DNA from: Dimorphilus gyrociliatus
Taxonomy: Eukaryota > Annelida > Polychaeta > Dinophilidae
Length of the DNA: 64,000 nucleotides
NCBI GenBank assembly: GCA_904063045.1
Contig: CAJFCJ010000002.1
Coordinates: 4,087,891 to 4,151,890 of the forward strand
Reading direction: 5' to 3'
Below are positions 1 through 10,300 of this stretch, piece by piece. Positions within the stretch are counted from its first letter, which is position 1; each line of letters begins with the position of its first letter. The translations under genes were made by a program, and so were the position numbers. The notes beneath the pieces are model-generated. The model saw only the letters and a program-made list of their open reading frames with translations, had not been told where the DNA came from and did not search any database.

Positions 1-798
1 CAATGCATTGATTCTCGACGATCATTTTTGGAACCAGAGTTAAGAGAACTGATTAGAAGCTACCAACCTGATAAGGCTCGAGGAATTGGGGATCTTTTAT
101 ACAAATTTTTTTTGGAGGATTGCAAAGCTGAAGGCAAACCTTTCAATTTTGATCTTTTCTTTATTACTGTTGGTGACCTATTTGCTGCTAGTTTTGCAAC
201 AACGTCTGAAACCATATATTCATTCATTCTGGTATTATGCAATAGAAAAGAAATTAAACAAAAGATTCAAAAGGAGGTTGATGAAGTACTTGGGACAAGA
301 ATACCGACACTTGCAGATAAGGAGACTATGCCCTATCTTTCAGCATGTATTTTGGAATTGCTGAGATTCATAAGCCACGTTCCCATTCTTATTCCCCACA
401 GAGCTGTAGAAGACACAAAACTTGGCTCCTATGACATCCCGAAAGATACCCACATATACATTAACAATTTTACATACAGCCACTCAGAAAAGATATGGGA
501 TGATCCCTGGAATTTTATACCAGAGAGATTTCTTTCCGAAAATGGAGATATCATTCCAGCGAATCATCCGAACAGAACGAAATTTTTCCCATTTAGTTCA
601 GGAAAGAGACACTGTCCTGGAGAAGTTTTAGCTAAAAATAGGATATTTTTATTATTCTGTTGGCTTGTACAAAGTTATAATTTTGAATTTGCCGAAGGAT
701 TCGAAATTACTGATGATCCTAGAATTCGAGAATATGGCGTTATATTATCAAGTCGTCCGTTCAAAGTTGTAACAACGAAGAGACAATCTTCTAAATAA
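1..798 (+). CDS. Cytochrome P450, C-terminal half (5' end outside window)
   Basis: The frame is open from base 1 to the stop at 796-798, so this is the last exon or exons of a gene that begins upstream; about 265 residues are visible of a usual length near 500. P450s are haem-thiolate monooxygenases, normally anchored in the endoplasmic reticulum. The ExxR pair (ELLR), the PERF motif and the haem-binding loop FSSGKRHCPG with its cysteine ligand are all present, in an arrangement like the CYP2 group. The I-helix oxygen-binding stretch reads AASFATT where most P450s have a Gly-x-Asp/Glu-Thr pattern, so the glycine and acidic residue are missing. Substrate cannot be inferred. No ATG occurs near the left end in frame. 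Confidence 0.93.
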   Translation, partial: QCIDSRRSFLEPELRELIRSYQPDKARGIGDLLYKFFLEDCKAEGKPFNFDLFFITVGDLFAASFATTSETIYSFILVLCNRKEIKQKIQKEVDEVLGTRIPTLADKETMPYLSACILELLRFISHVPILIPHRAVEDTKLGSYDIPKDTHIYINNFTYSHSEKIWDDPWNFIPERFLSENGDIIPANHPNRTKFFPFSSGKRHCPGEVLAKNRIFLLFCWLVQSYNFEFAEGFEITDDPRIREYGVILSSRPFKVVTTKRQSSK

Positions 799-1366
799 TA
801 CGTTGATTCACTGAGCACCTAAATATTAAAACCAGTTTTTTAGATTCACCTTTCAGATGTTCATATTTTAAATTCAACACGATTTAGAGCAAAAGAACCT
901 TGGTTAAGATTAAATTAGAATCCAGAGATAAGTCCATTAATGCTATCTCTTTAAATTCGGAATTACTAACTTGCAGACAAAACAAGCATGATTGTGCGAA
1001 AGTTATCAATAAGTGTTTTATTGATTTGGCGCTGTTCCTTCAACAGTCGATTATTCGAACTTTACAAAGCTTTAATCATAAAATAATACTTTTTATCTTC
1101 TTCAGTTTATTTTTGTTATGACCTTCGATTATTATTTAGAACATTCAGATGTAGGAGGCAACTATTTTGGACAGTGTAATTTTTGTCCAGCTATTAGATA
1201 AAAAAGATGACGAAATCGAAGAGATTTAACAAAATTATAGATAAGATCTAGAAAAATTTATTTCTGTAGCCTTCAAAGAGGGACAGTTTTAATTCCTAGG
1301 TCTTGTGAAATTGCCTAAATCCATTTTAATTGGACTGTAAGCAACTTGCCAGCTTATAGCACAATA
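799..1366. other. Intergenic, no gene seen
   Basis: AT-rich spacer between the P450 stop and the left end of the Tc1-type element. A short open frame at 900-1121 has no recognisable features and an AT-driven composition, so I do not call it a gene. Confidence 0.5.
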
Positions 1367-2700
1367 CGCATAAATTTTGGAACACCCTAAATTTTGATAG
1401 GCCAAATTTAAAATAACGGTCAAAAATGTTTTTTCCCACGAAAATAGTTTTTTTTGTCTAAATTTATATAGATAAAGAGTAATATTTACGTAATATTGAA
1501 AAAAAAATGGAGAAAATGATGATATTGGGAATATTATTAGCAAAATATTTTTCGTAATTTTCATCAATTTTTTCTTTATTTGGCCACGTTTCATAATTAT
1601 TGGAACAGACACTGGATATCCGGTTTGGCATTAAAAAAAACATTGTAAACTAAAATTTCTTGACTTATTCAATTCTCCAAGTTAAGTTTATCTATTATTG
1701 TCAATTTTAATTGTATTAGTTGATTTTTATTGTATTTATTTAACTATGACGTGGAGTAAAGACATTTGGGATCTTGTACTAATGAAATATAAGGAAATAG
1801 GAAAATTAAGAGCAACAGCAAGGGTTTTGGGGATGGTACCATCATCAGTTAGCAATATTCTACGATACAATCCACTAGAATAGGAGAATAGGGGTCATCC
1901 AAAGAGACTTACAGAGAGAGAGACATTGGCAGGATGAAAAGAATAATAAGGAAATTGAAAATAAATAAGGAAACGGTGATAGCAGGAAAAATTTTACAGG
2001 AATTAGAAGTAGATGTAAGCATAGCAACAATTCAGAGGTAGCTGAAAAGACAAAATTTCAAGTATGAACGAGTGAGACAAAGATCTGACCTCACATCCAA
2101 CAATTGCGAAAGAAGAAAAATGTATTGCCTTAAAATGATCAGCGATAATCTAGACTGGTCTAAAGTAATTTGATTAATGAATGGCATCCACCCTCTTGAT
2201 TGGCCAGCAAAGAGCCCTGACCTCAGCCCAATTGAGAATATGTGGCATCTCACCAAAAAACTTGTTTATGATGGTCCACAGTTCGAATCTGAGGAGGAAT
2301 TATGGAAGAAAATCCAAAAGTGTTCTTACGAGGTTGTAAAAAGGCAACCAGACTTGTTACCAAATTTGTACAGGGGAATGGGGCGTAGAGTCAGCAAGTG
2401 TTTAGAAAAAGAGGGTGGTTACATTGAAAAATAGAAAAAATATGAACATTAAACACCCTGTTCCAATTATTATATGGCGCGGCCGATTAAGAAAAAAAAT
2501 CAATAAAACAATACATAATATAAAACCAAAAAAATAATATAAAAACTTACTTAAATTCTATTTAGAAGATATTCCTTTATATATCTAGATTTAATCTAAT
2601 ATTTAAGACAGAAAGAATAAAAAAAAAAATCTTTTTTCCTTGTGAAAAAGATTTTTAATGTTCGGCCTATCAAAATTTATGGTGTTCCAATTTTTATGCG
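1367..2700 (+). mobile_element. Degenerate Tc1/mariner-type transposon with nested (IR/DR) ends
   Basis: A 37-base inverted repeat lies at 1367-1403 and 2664-2700, with few mismatches. A second inverted pair lies inside it at about 1580-1612 and 2450-2483. The inner copies share a core (TTGGAACA after an AT-rich run) in the same orientation as the outer ones, so each end carries an outer and an inner repeat about 220-240 bases apart. This is the IR/DR plan known from Sleeping Beauty-like Tc1 elements. Between them is a broken transposase gene. The exact termini and TA target duplication were not resolved. The outer ends may reach a few bases beyond the positions given. Confidence 0.85.
1746..2434 (+). 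pseudogene. Tc1-family transposase remnant, internally deleted
   Basis: The reading begins at ATG 1746 with a helix-turn-helix region (ATARVLGMVPSSVSNIL, the DNA-binding domain). It stops at 1881-1883, shifts frame before 1934, and then continues through a second helix-turn-helix region with stops near 2040 and 2170. At about 2165-2180 the text jumps from the end of the DNA-binding half straight to the closing WPAKSPDLSPIENMW motif, whose Glu is the last member of the DDE/D catalytic triad. The section that should carry the first two catalytic Asp residues is gone. The copy cannot make active transposase, though its ends might have been mobilised in trans. Confidence 0.88.
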
Positions 2701-2899
2701 GACTACTTATATCTATATATATAAATTTATATAGTATATATTAGTATAAAGGTATAAACGATACTATTGAGACATGTGACTAACTTTGTTTTTTTTTTAG
2801 TTCTTTTGAGGTAACAGTTCTCAATCAATTGAAAACAGTATAAACACATCTTGAATAATATTTAGAGGGATAGTTAAACAATTTATCATCAGTCTATAA

Positions 2900-3586
2900 A
2901 TGATGGAAAACAATAATTTTGAACAGTTTTTAAGTAAATATGAGCAAGGTGATTATGTTATTTCTCACACTAAGGGATTAACTAAATGAAACTAATAGTA
3001 ATTATTTTCATTCTATTACAATTAATATTATTATTTGCGTATAGAATTGAGGAAAACAGAAGAAGTTGATTATTCGTTATTAAAAGTGTTTTTTGGGATG
3101 ATTATCCTTCTTCCATTACTCGTTTTTATTATACTAACAATTGCTATTCATATTGATAGCATTAGTTTATGTTCATCATTATTTAGGAAACATGAAGAAG
3201 GTATAGAATTAGATGATTCCAGATATACTCCTTCTAGAATTGTACCTAAATGCAATAAACGTCTTAAAATGGTTGATTTTAGTACTATAATTGAAGAACG
3301 AACTTATCACGGTGAAGACCCGATCAATATCAGTTCTATATCTAGAATAACATCTATAGGCCAAGAAAAGTTTCCTACTGTCGGATGCAGACGACTTTCA
3401 GAATCTGCCGAAGAATCTCCATGTGCCTCTACACCTGTTGAAAGTAGATATAGAGCTGAACGATTAAATTCAACTTATCAAGATTTAACCGGTATTAAAG
3501 TCGACAATAACTATAATGAAGTTTTCTCCAGAAGAAGAAGCGAATTTTCAGTTAACAGCCATCTTTCTTACGATACTGAATGTTAA
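2900..3586 (+). CDS. Orphan single-pass membrane protein
   Basis: Two exons, 2900-2948 and 3045-3586, joined over a 96-base intron (G|GTGATT...GTATAG|AA, phase 1), give 196 residues starting at ATG 2900 (a second ATG follows at once). The short charged N-terminus leads into one strongly hydrophobic segment at about residues 28-50. After that comes a Ser- and Arg-rich tail of about 145 residues with no cysteine pattern or known domain. With no cleavable signal peptide it is probably a signal-anchored protein whose tail faces the cytosol. I do not recognise the family. Extra 5' exons are possible. The exon join is supported by phase only. Confidence 0.6.
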
Positions 3587-4670
3587 TTAATATTGTGCTT
3601 CTTTTCAAAAGTATTTATTTTTCCAGTGTTTTTTCATTCTCTTTCAATCTTCGAGTTTCTCTTTTTTTGGGAACTTTTAATATTCGTTTCCTTTTTATCC
3701 CAAATTAATTTTCTATCTTTTATTAATAAAATAAAAATAAAACAAAAAGGACAAACAAAAAAATCAGCCACAATAATTCATATACTGTACATATAAACTT
3801 CATAGAGGAAATAGAACTTTAAACTTTTATACCAGTTTTTATAGTAGTAATATTTCGCCAAGAATAAATTTTTACAACATTTTTATTTTATCATGGAACA
3901 TTATACTATTATTAAGCACTATCTACTATAGTATATTGATATATTCTAAAAAAAACCATCAATACTTACTATAAATAATCATAAGAGAGTTTTCATTGAA
4001 TGTGGGCTCTGCAATACGAAAACATGTTTTTTAGCTTTTCAAAACCGTACAAATTAGATGATCAATAGAATTTAAAACTGTTCATAATACTCAAATAATG
4101 CATTAGAAAATAAAAATAAGAACTAATACTTAGTTAATAATATATATAGATATATATTACTATTATTAATATATGTGCATCTATAGTTATATACTATTTA
4201 ACTGCTTTTTTCCTTTTTTATCAGTCAATCGATAAAATAGAGGCGTGCTCCGAATTTCATTAATAATTGGTTATTGCGTAATTGATAAATTTTGAACAAA
4301 CATTCCAATTACAAATTTCATACTTTATAGAGAGTCTTTATAACTGTAAAGTATAGTTTTATTTTTATTATACAAAGCCTTTAAACATTTATAAATATAG
4401 CAGAATTGCATTCTAAGAACAAAGATTATGATAAAACTTGGGCTATAATTTTAAAACTGAAGCTAACTAATGTTTATATTAGTAGTAAAATTCTAGTAAT
4501 ATTGAAACAAGGAACATTTAAAGCTATGAATAATATCTACCAGTTTTCTACTGTTAGATTACACAATCTTGTTCCTAAAATAGATCTATGAAGATTGTAT
4601 AAAAGAGTGTGTTAATAGTCATTCCACTATCAACCTTTAAAACAGTCGGGCTAGATTGAACTGATAAAAT
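3587..4670. other. Intergenic, no gene seen
   Basis: AT-rich spacer with short open frames at 3593-3796 and 4406-4591. These look like chance frames (low-complexity Phe/Lys/Ile, no motif, no convincing splice partners). It presumably holds the 3' UTR of the upstream gene and the promoter of the Rho gene. Confidence 0.45.
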
Positions 4671-5304
4671 ATGAATGAAAGGAGAAAAATATTAATTGTT
4701 GGAGACGGTGAATGCGGAAAAACGTCTATACTAAGCATGTTCTCACAGAAAGGCTTTCCACAAGCTTATATTCCAACAATATTTGAGAATTATATTAGCC
4801 AAGTCAAAGTTAAAAATCGAACGGTAATGTGATTCTTTAAAAATATGTTATTAACCTTTGTTATAAGTTTTACATTGTTTTCAGGTTGAATTGGTAATTT
4901 GGGACAGTGCCGGGCAGGAAGATTTCGATCGCCTTCGAAGCCTCTGCTATCCAGACACCGATGTCATTCTCTTATGCTATTCCATTAACAATCCAGATTC
5001 ATTTGTTAATATCACTGACAAATGGTTACCTGAAATACGAAGTCACTGTCCAAGATCTCCTATTATACTAATTGCCAATAAGATTGACTTAAGAGTTAAA
5101 GAAAATCCTGAGCAAGAACAAACATCATCTAAAGTGAAATTTGTAACGTCACTTCAAGGGGAATCATTGGCAAAGAGGATAGACGCACATACGTATCTTG
5201 AATGTTCTGCATTAGAATATATTGGCATAGATAAAATATTTCAAGAAGCTGCCGAAGCTGTCTTAAAAACTAAGAAACATAAGCATATATGTAATATATT
5301 ATAA
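4671..5304 (+). CDS. Rho-family small GTPase
   Basis: Exons 4671-4823 and 4885-5304 (61-base intron, phase 0) give 190 residues, a normal Rho length. Rho proteins switch between GTP and GDP forms at the membrane and control actin. The P-loop GDGECGKT (11-18), switch I (YIPTIFENY), switch II (DSAGQEDFDRL), the NKID guanine-specificity motif, the CSAL motif and a C-terminal CNIL box are all present. The final Leu suggests geranylgeranylation. The YPDTDVILLCYSI stretch places it nearest the RhoA branch. It is divergent: DSAGQE replaces DTAGQE, and the P-loop has Glu where RhoA has Ala. An AATAAA signal follows at 5356-5361. The first intron position and both exons are firm; the subfamily is less so. 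Confidence 0.95.
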
Positions 5305-6126
5305 TTTATTAATCACGTACAGTTGTAAGATTTAAAATATTATATTTCAACATCAAATAAAGATTGATAGAAATTCCAATAACCATTATTTCCATTGTCT
5401 ATTATTACATGAAAAAGCGTGATTATAGAGTTAATCTTATTGTGTTTCAAGGGGGTAATTAATAGATTACAGAAAAAGTTGATTATGATAGAATATTTCC
5501 ATAAAGTATAGTCTGAAAAACAAGAATAGAGACATTTATCATGAAATAACGATTAATATATATCTTGTAATAAAATCGTGAATGATTTTTAAATATATTT
5601 GAATATTTCTAATGAACTGCTTATCGGAAATTCTATGATATCTATGCATGAAACACTAGAATAATAAACTATAGAAAAAATGAGCTGTTATTCATTAATC
5701 TCAATGGGAAATAATTAAAAATGACGGTACATGAAAAAATTTGCGTACAAAGATTAAAATAGATATGATTTTATTAACTTGAATAGTTTTAATTAGCAAA
5801 CACATGCGAAATAATTCGAGAATTATTTTTGTCATTAACTAACTTATAGAGGGAAATTATTTTTAATAAAATTCTTTAAGACAACTCTTGAACATTTAGA
5901 TAAAATTTTTTAAAGACCACTTGTAAAATAGGAACAAATATAAACTTTTATGCTGCAGCTACTTAAAACAAATGTTACACTTATTCAGTCATAGTCTAAA
6001 TTTAGTCATATTCCAACCATTGAGGCCACACCTGCAAAAAATCTATTTAAATAATAATGATAGCTATCTTTTTTATGTACAACATAATTGAATTGAACAA
6101 CATATGCACACGTTTTCTAGTCCGCA
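5305..6126. other. Intergenic, 3' UTR and spacer
   Basis: Contains the AATAAA signal of the Rho gene at 5356-5361, then AT-rich sequence with no open frame of note up to the TATA box of the next gene. Confidence 0.5.
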
Positions 6127-6134
6127 TATATAAA
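6127..6134 (+). promoter_or_regulatory. TATA box of the acidic-repeat precursor gene
   Basis: TATATAAA sits 84 bases before the signal-peptide ATG at 6218. Transcription would start around 6155-6165, giving a leader of about 55-65 bases. The call rests on motif and spacing only. Confidence 0.5.
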
Positions 6135-6217
6135 CGCTTCTTTTGGCATTTCAACTTGCTTACAACGCACAACGGAATTAGATTTCTCTTCGTTATTCGA
6201 AATTGCGAAGTGAAAAA

Positions 6218-7303
6218 ATGAATTTCAAACTGTTAGGAGCTATTGCTGTTTTATCTGTCTTCATGATCAATCAGGTTAATTTTTCAATTTTATATTCAAT
6301 ATTTTTAATAATATTGCTAATAGTTACTATATTTATTTACAAATAAGTCTTTTCATATTATATTAAACATTCAATTTTTCTTGGTGTCTTGTTTTAGATT
6401 GTCAAAGTTGAATCGGCAGCAATCTTAGATAAAATTGAGGAAAGACAGTTGACAGAACTTGAAAAAAGACACATCAGCGGCGATGGTAGCGTAGACGATA
6501 GCGGAGACGATAGTGGTGATGATAGTGGTGATGACAGTGGTGATGATGAAGAAAAGAGAGACATCAGTGGAGATGATAGCGGAGACGATAGCGGAGACGA
6601 CAGTGGTGATGATAGTGGTGATGACAGTGGTGATGATGAAGAAAAGAGAGACATCAGTGGAGATGATAGCGGAGACGATAGCGGAGACGACAGTGGTGAT
6701 GATAGTGGTGATGACAGTGGTGATGATGAAGAAAAGAGACACATCAGTGGAGATGATAGCGGAGACGATAGTGGTGATGATAGTGGTGATGACAGTGGTG
6801 ATGATGAAGAAAAGAGAGACATCAGTGGAGATGATAGCGGAGACGATAGCGGAGACGACAGTGGTGATGATAGTGGTGATGACAGTGGTGATGATGAAGA
6901 AAAGAGACACATCAGTGGAGATGATAGCGGAGATGATAGTGGTGATGATAGTGGTGATGATAGTGGTGATGATGAAGAAAAGAGAGACATCAGTGGAGAT
7001 GATAGCGGAGACGATAGCGGAGACGATAGCGGTGATGATAGTGGTGATGATGAAGAAAAGAGAGACATCAGTGGAGATGATAGCGGAGACGATAGCGGAG
7101 ACGATAGCGGTGATGATAGTGGTGATGACAGTGGTGATGATGAAGAAAAGAGACACATCAGTGGAGATGATAGCGGAGATGATAGTGGTGATGATAGTGG
7201 TGATGATAGTGGTGATGATGAAGAAAAGAGAGACATCAGTGGAGATGATAGCGGAGACGATAGTGGTGATGATAGCGGTGATGATGAAGAAAAGAGACGT
7301 TAG
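6218..7303 (+). CDS. Secreted acidic repeat precursor (ten units ending in Lys-Arg)
   Basis: Exons 6218-6274 and 6398-7303 (123-base intron, phase 0) give 320 residues. The N-terminus is a signal peptide (LLGAIAVLSVFMI) followed by a short linker ending in ELEKR. Then come ten tandem units of 30 or 26 residues, the last 23. Each begins HISG or DISG, runs through several DDSG copies, and ends DDEEKR. The regular dibasic sites look like prohormone-convertase cleavage sites that would release about ten Asp/Ser/Gly-rich acidic peptides. Alternatives: an Asp-rich mineral-binding protein of the Aspein kind (poly-Asp broken by Ser-Gly), or a proteoglycan core, since Ser-Gly flanked by acidic residues suits glycosaminoglycan attachment. 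Ser-x-x-Asp also fits casein kinase 2. Repeat copies are nearly identical at DNA level, so unit number may vary between alleles. Confidence 0.82.
6470..7300 (+). repeat. Coding minisatellite of the acidic precursor
   Basis: The array has two periods: a 12-base DDSG codon block nested in a higher unit of 90 or 78 bases closed by GAAGAAAAGAGA. Units differ mainly in Ser codon choice (AGC or AGT), in CAC or GAC at the first position, and in block number. Long open frames on the opposite strand and in a second forward frame across this stretch are by-products of the repeat. Confidence 0.9.
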
Positions 7304-7952
7304 GAAGAGAAATATATGATTATCAAAACTTAAACATAATACACTTGGAAAATTAATACTGGAAAAATGGTCTGAAAATTGGAATTAAACTGAGATAATT
7401 GGAAAATTTAGATCATAAAATGGATAAATTTTGGGTCTAATTGTTAAATTTACTTTTTTCAAATATACATACTTTTTATCGATTTAGAAAAAAGTAAATG
7501 AAATAAATATCTCAGCATTATGGTAAATACTTGCAAAAATTAGTATTACAAATAAAAGGTTTGTTTGACATTTAGTTAAATATAAAAGTGTAAACTAATA
7601 AAGCTGTCGTCGGTCTTTTACATGATGATGAAAAAACAGTTCCGTTTATTATAATTGAAGTAGAAAACAAATGAAAATTGTACACATTGTATACTAGAAC
7701 AGTATTAAACACGGAACATATTAGATTACTATCAGTCATAATTGAGCTGACTAATTAGAAAGAGATTGTTTTTGTGGAAAGCGGCTGTTCAGGCTGAAAA
7801 ATACATATGCGTAGTGTATTTCTTTTTTGTTTATTCAAAACACTGATGTTGAATGCCAAAAATGATTACATTTCAATATCAATAAATCATGCTAGCTTAA
7901 TTTATTTTAAAAATTATTTTTTCCCGTCATTCTTTAAATTGTTCGATACTCT
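7304..7952. other. Intergenic spacer
   Basis: Separates the 3' ends of two convergent genes. Possible AATAAA signals for the precursor gene occur near 7502 and 7552. No other feature seen. Confidence 0.45.
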
Positions 7953-8760
7953 TTAACTCATCGGAAGAGTTTCATCGGACCACTCGAGAATATCCGCAGT
8001 TGAGAATGGCGCTGTTGTATCGCTGTCAACCCTGTCCCTTCTAAAATCATGCAAATGTAGATCATCTAATTTTAACTGTCTCATTTTGGAGACTAATTTT
8101 AATTGACCAACAGTAACAATTAAAAGTAAATTAAATAAAATAATAAAAATAATAGCCGAAGATAGAACGCTAGTTATTAAAATCATTTCAATATTTAACG
8201 TAGTTTTTTTTGTTTTTGGCCTATACGTGTCATAAGTAATAGTTGTAAAATTAGTAGAATTATTTATAGTAATCCAATTAGTATAATTTCTCATTATAAT
8301 TAAAGTATCATTTGTTATTAAGCCATTTAAAAATATTTGCTTTGATATCCTTAACTTGTAAAGTAAGAGCCAAGTGAAACCAATAAATTGTTTAAATCTA
8401 ATAGTAAAATTCTCCCTCCATAACTTATCTCTAATATCTCTTACATTGAAATTAAATTGGAGTTTATGATTTTTGTCGGATTTGCGATGACAGCTTATGT
8501 TAAGCCGAAATAAAAAGATTAAAACGTATTGTTAATCGAATTGTTGAAAGGAATATACCTACATTTCATTAATATTGTTTGTTACATTCGTCTATTGTAA
8601 TTAACATATGAAACAAATTAAAAAGCAAAAGATGAATTTATGTATCTATAGTTACAAGGGAGATAAAATTCTTCAACAATTTAGAATCATTTATAGATAG
8701 AGAGTTATCAATAACGATTGTAATTAGCAATAATAAAAACAATAGTATAAAATATTTCAT
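7953..8760 (-). CDS. Orphan secreted-type single-pass membrane protein
   Basis: Model on the minus strand: exons 8760-8656, 8591-8563 and 8493-7953, phases 0 and 2, 224 residues. Exon 1 encodes a clear signal peptide (FILLFLLLLITIVI). The short middle exon was chosen because it alone joins the flanking frames. The large exon encodes an ectodomain rich in possible N-glycosylation sites (NFT, NDT, NYT, NNS, NFT), one membrane helix (VLSSAIIFIILFNLLLIVTV) and a cytosolic tail of about 45 residues rich in Asp and Arg. I recognise no family. The last exon is solid; the 5' part is less certain. Confidence 0.55.
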
Positions 8761-8880
8761 TAATGTTTCTATTTAACATTATGAAAAAAAAAAACAAACA
8801 TCACCAAATTAATTAATATTAGTTTGTAATTTTAAATGTTGACTACGTTGTTTCATTACGTAACATTTTTTTGCTGTTCT

Positions 8881-10300
8881 TTAACATTTTGATAAATCTC
8901 TCTTTGATAGACATTTGCATTTTCCTATCATGGTATCAACCATTCCTAATAGCCACTTTTGGGCTTGTTTGACTGGAACAACTTTAGCTATCCTCTTTTC
9001 AGATTCGTAATGCCATGCATACAATTCATTTCTATGTCTGTTTCTATTTAAAGCAGTTGAACTAAAAGTACTCCACGGTAAAGTGACTAAAACGTCACAC
9101 TCGGATAGAATTTCCCAATCTAATATTACTTTTTCAGTTGCATCGCAGATATCATTTTTTTCTCCATAAAAAAGATCTAAATGAACAATTGCTCCTTCAA
9201 TATCAAGTATTCGGTCTTTAAATAACTTTTTAGCTTCATCTCTTAAATACTGTGAGTCTGTTGCTACAAATATTTTTGAATTACTATAAATAACATTGGA
9301 GTTTATTTTCTTTTCAAAAAATTCCCAAACTGCTGAAGCTGCCCATAAATTCTCATAATCGAAATCGTTAACTAGTGATTTAGAATCACCGGTTCGGAGA
9401 TGCGCACAAATTAACTTATTACCATTTAACTTCCTAAAAAATTCGTCTTTTTTCCTCTGCATCGAAGGTTGCGGTTTAAATAGAAGGTCGTATATATTAT
9501 ACTGCAAAAAATATAGTTATCTTTGTTATATTAACATAATATTGTAAAGTATTGGAGTTTTATACCTTTAACGGAAGTTGTAAATAATTGAAATTAGTTA
9601 GATCGTCGTCACGAAATCCATGACTTAATAGTAATTGCCTGAATTGTTGCTGAACGCTAAAATATTTCAAATAGCCAAATTGACCAGTTTTAAATGAGAC
9701 TATTTGAATAGAATCGTCAAAGAGATTCGTTAATAATTCATTAAATCGAAAAGGTTCAATATTATCCGGATAAGAGTCCAAGAAATTATGATCTCGTCTC
9801 TCTCCATTTGGTATATCAGTATCCCAGTGTATAAGATTCGATTTTAAATAGCTTGTTAAATTGCATGGTTTGGCAATGTTAACTAATAATTGCCTTTCAC
9901 TAATCAAAGCTAGAAAGTATGCTACTAATATTCCTTGTAATCTATTTCCCCAACCCCCGCATAAATCAGCTTTTAAACATTCGTATAGTACATATTTTGT
10001 AGAATTATGAACAATAGGCCAATATCTTTTAAATAGAATATTCTTCAAAGCATTATCTTCGATATTTTCATTCCACAAGTCGTCTTTGCTTAAATTTCTC
10101 CTATAAGACGGCCAATTGTAGGCAAGTTCACTTCTCCAAACTTTAATTTCTTTACTATCCTCTTTTATTGTAACTTTGGGCTGAGATATGGCCTCGTTGG
10201 ACAAAATAAATATTGATTTATGAAGTAATAAAACTAAACCAAATATACTGAAGATAATGAGAAGCCGAAAAAATTTCACAAATTTTCTGCCACAAAACAT
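8881..10300 (-). CDS. Fucosyltransferase-like type II membrane glycosyltransferase
   Basis: Exons 10300-9566 and 9501-8881 (64-base intron, phase 0) give 451 residues. Met 10300 is the first ATG in frame after a stop and directly precedes the basic-then-hydrophobic anchor (FFRLLIIFSIFGLVLLLH), the usual plan of a Golgi type II enzyme. CGGWGNRLQGI at 114-124 and HLRTGD at 279-284 resemble the GGxGNR and HxRxGD motifs of alpha-1,2/alpha-1,6 and O-fucosyltransferase-type folds, where the Arg contacts the GDP-sugar. A later TLPWSTFSSTA stretch fits the third conserved region. The acceptor is unknown. The exact GT family cannot be decided by eye. A hyaluronidase gene lies just upstream on the same strand. 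Confidence 0.7.

Noticed and set aside
900-1121. Short open frame after the P450 gene
   Set aside because: No motif, AT-driven composition, no splice partner.
6470-7300. CRISPR-like array
   Set aside because: Direct repeats have no unique spacers, the repeat is coding, and the genome is animal.
6394-7319. Long open frames on the minus strand (Ser/Pro/Leu repeat; Ile/Thr repeat) and in another forward frame (Met/Val/Lys)
   Set aside because: They arise because the 12-base repeat has no stop in several frames. Only the forward frame with signal peptide, intron and stop is coherent.
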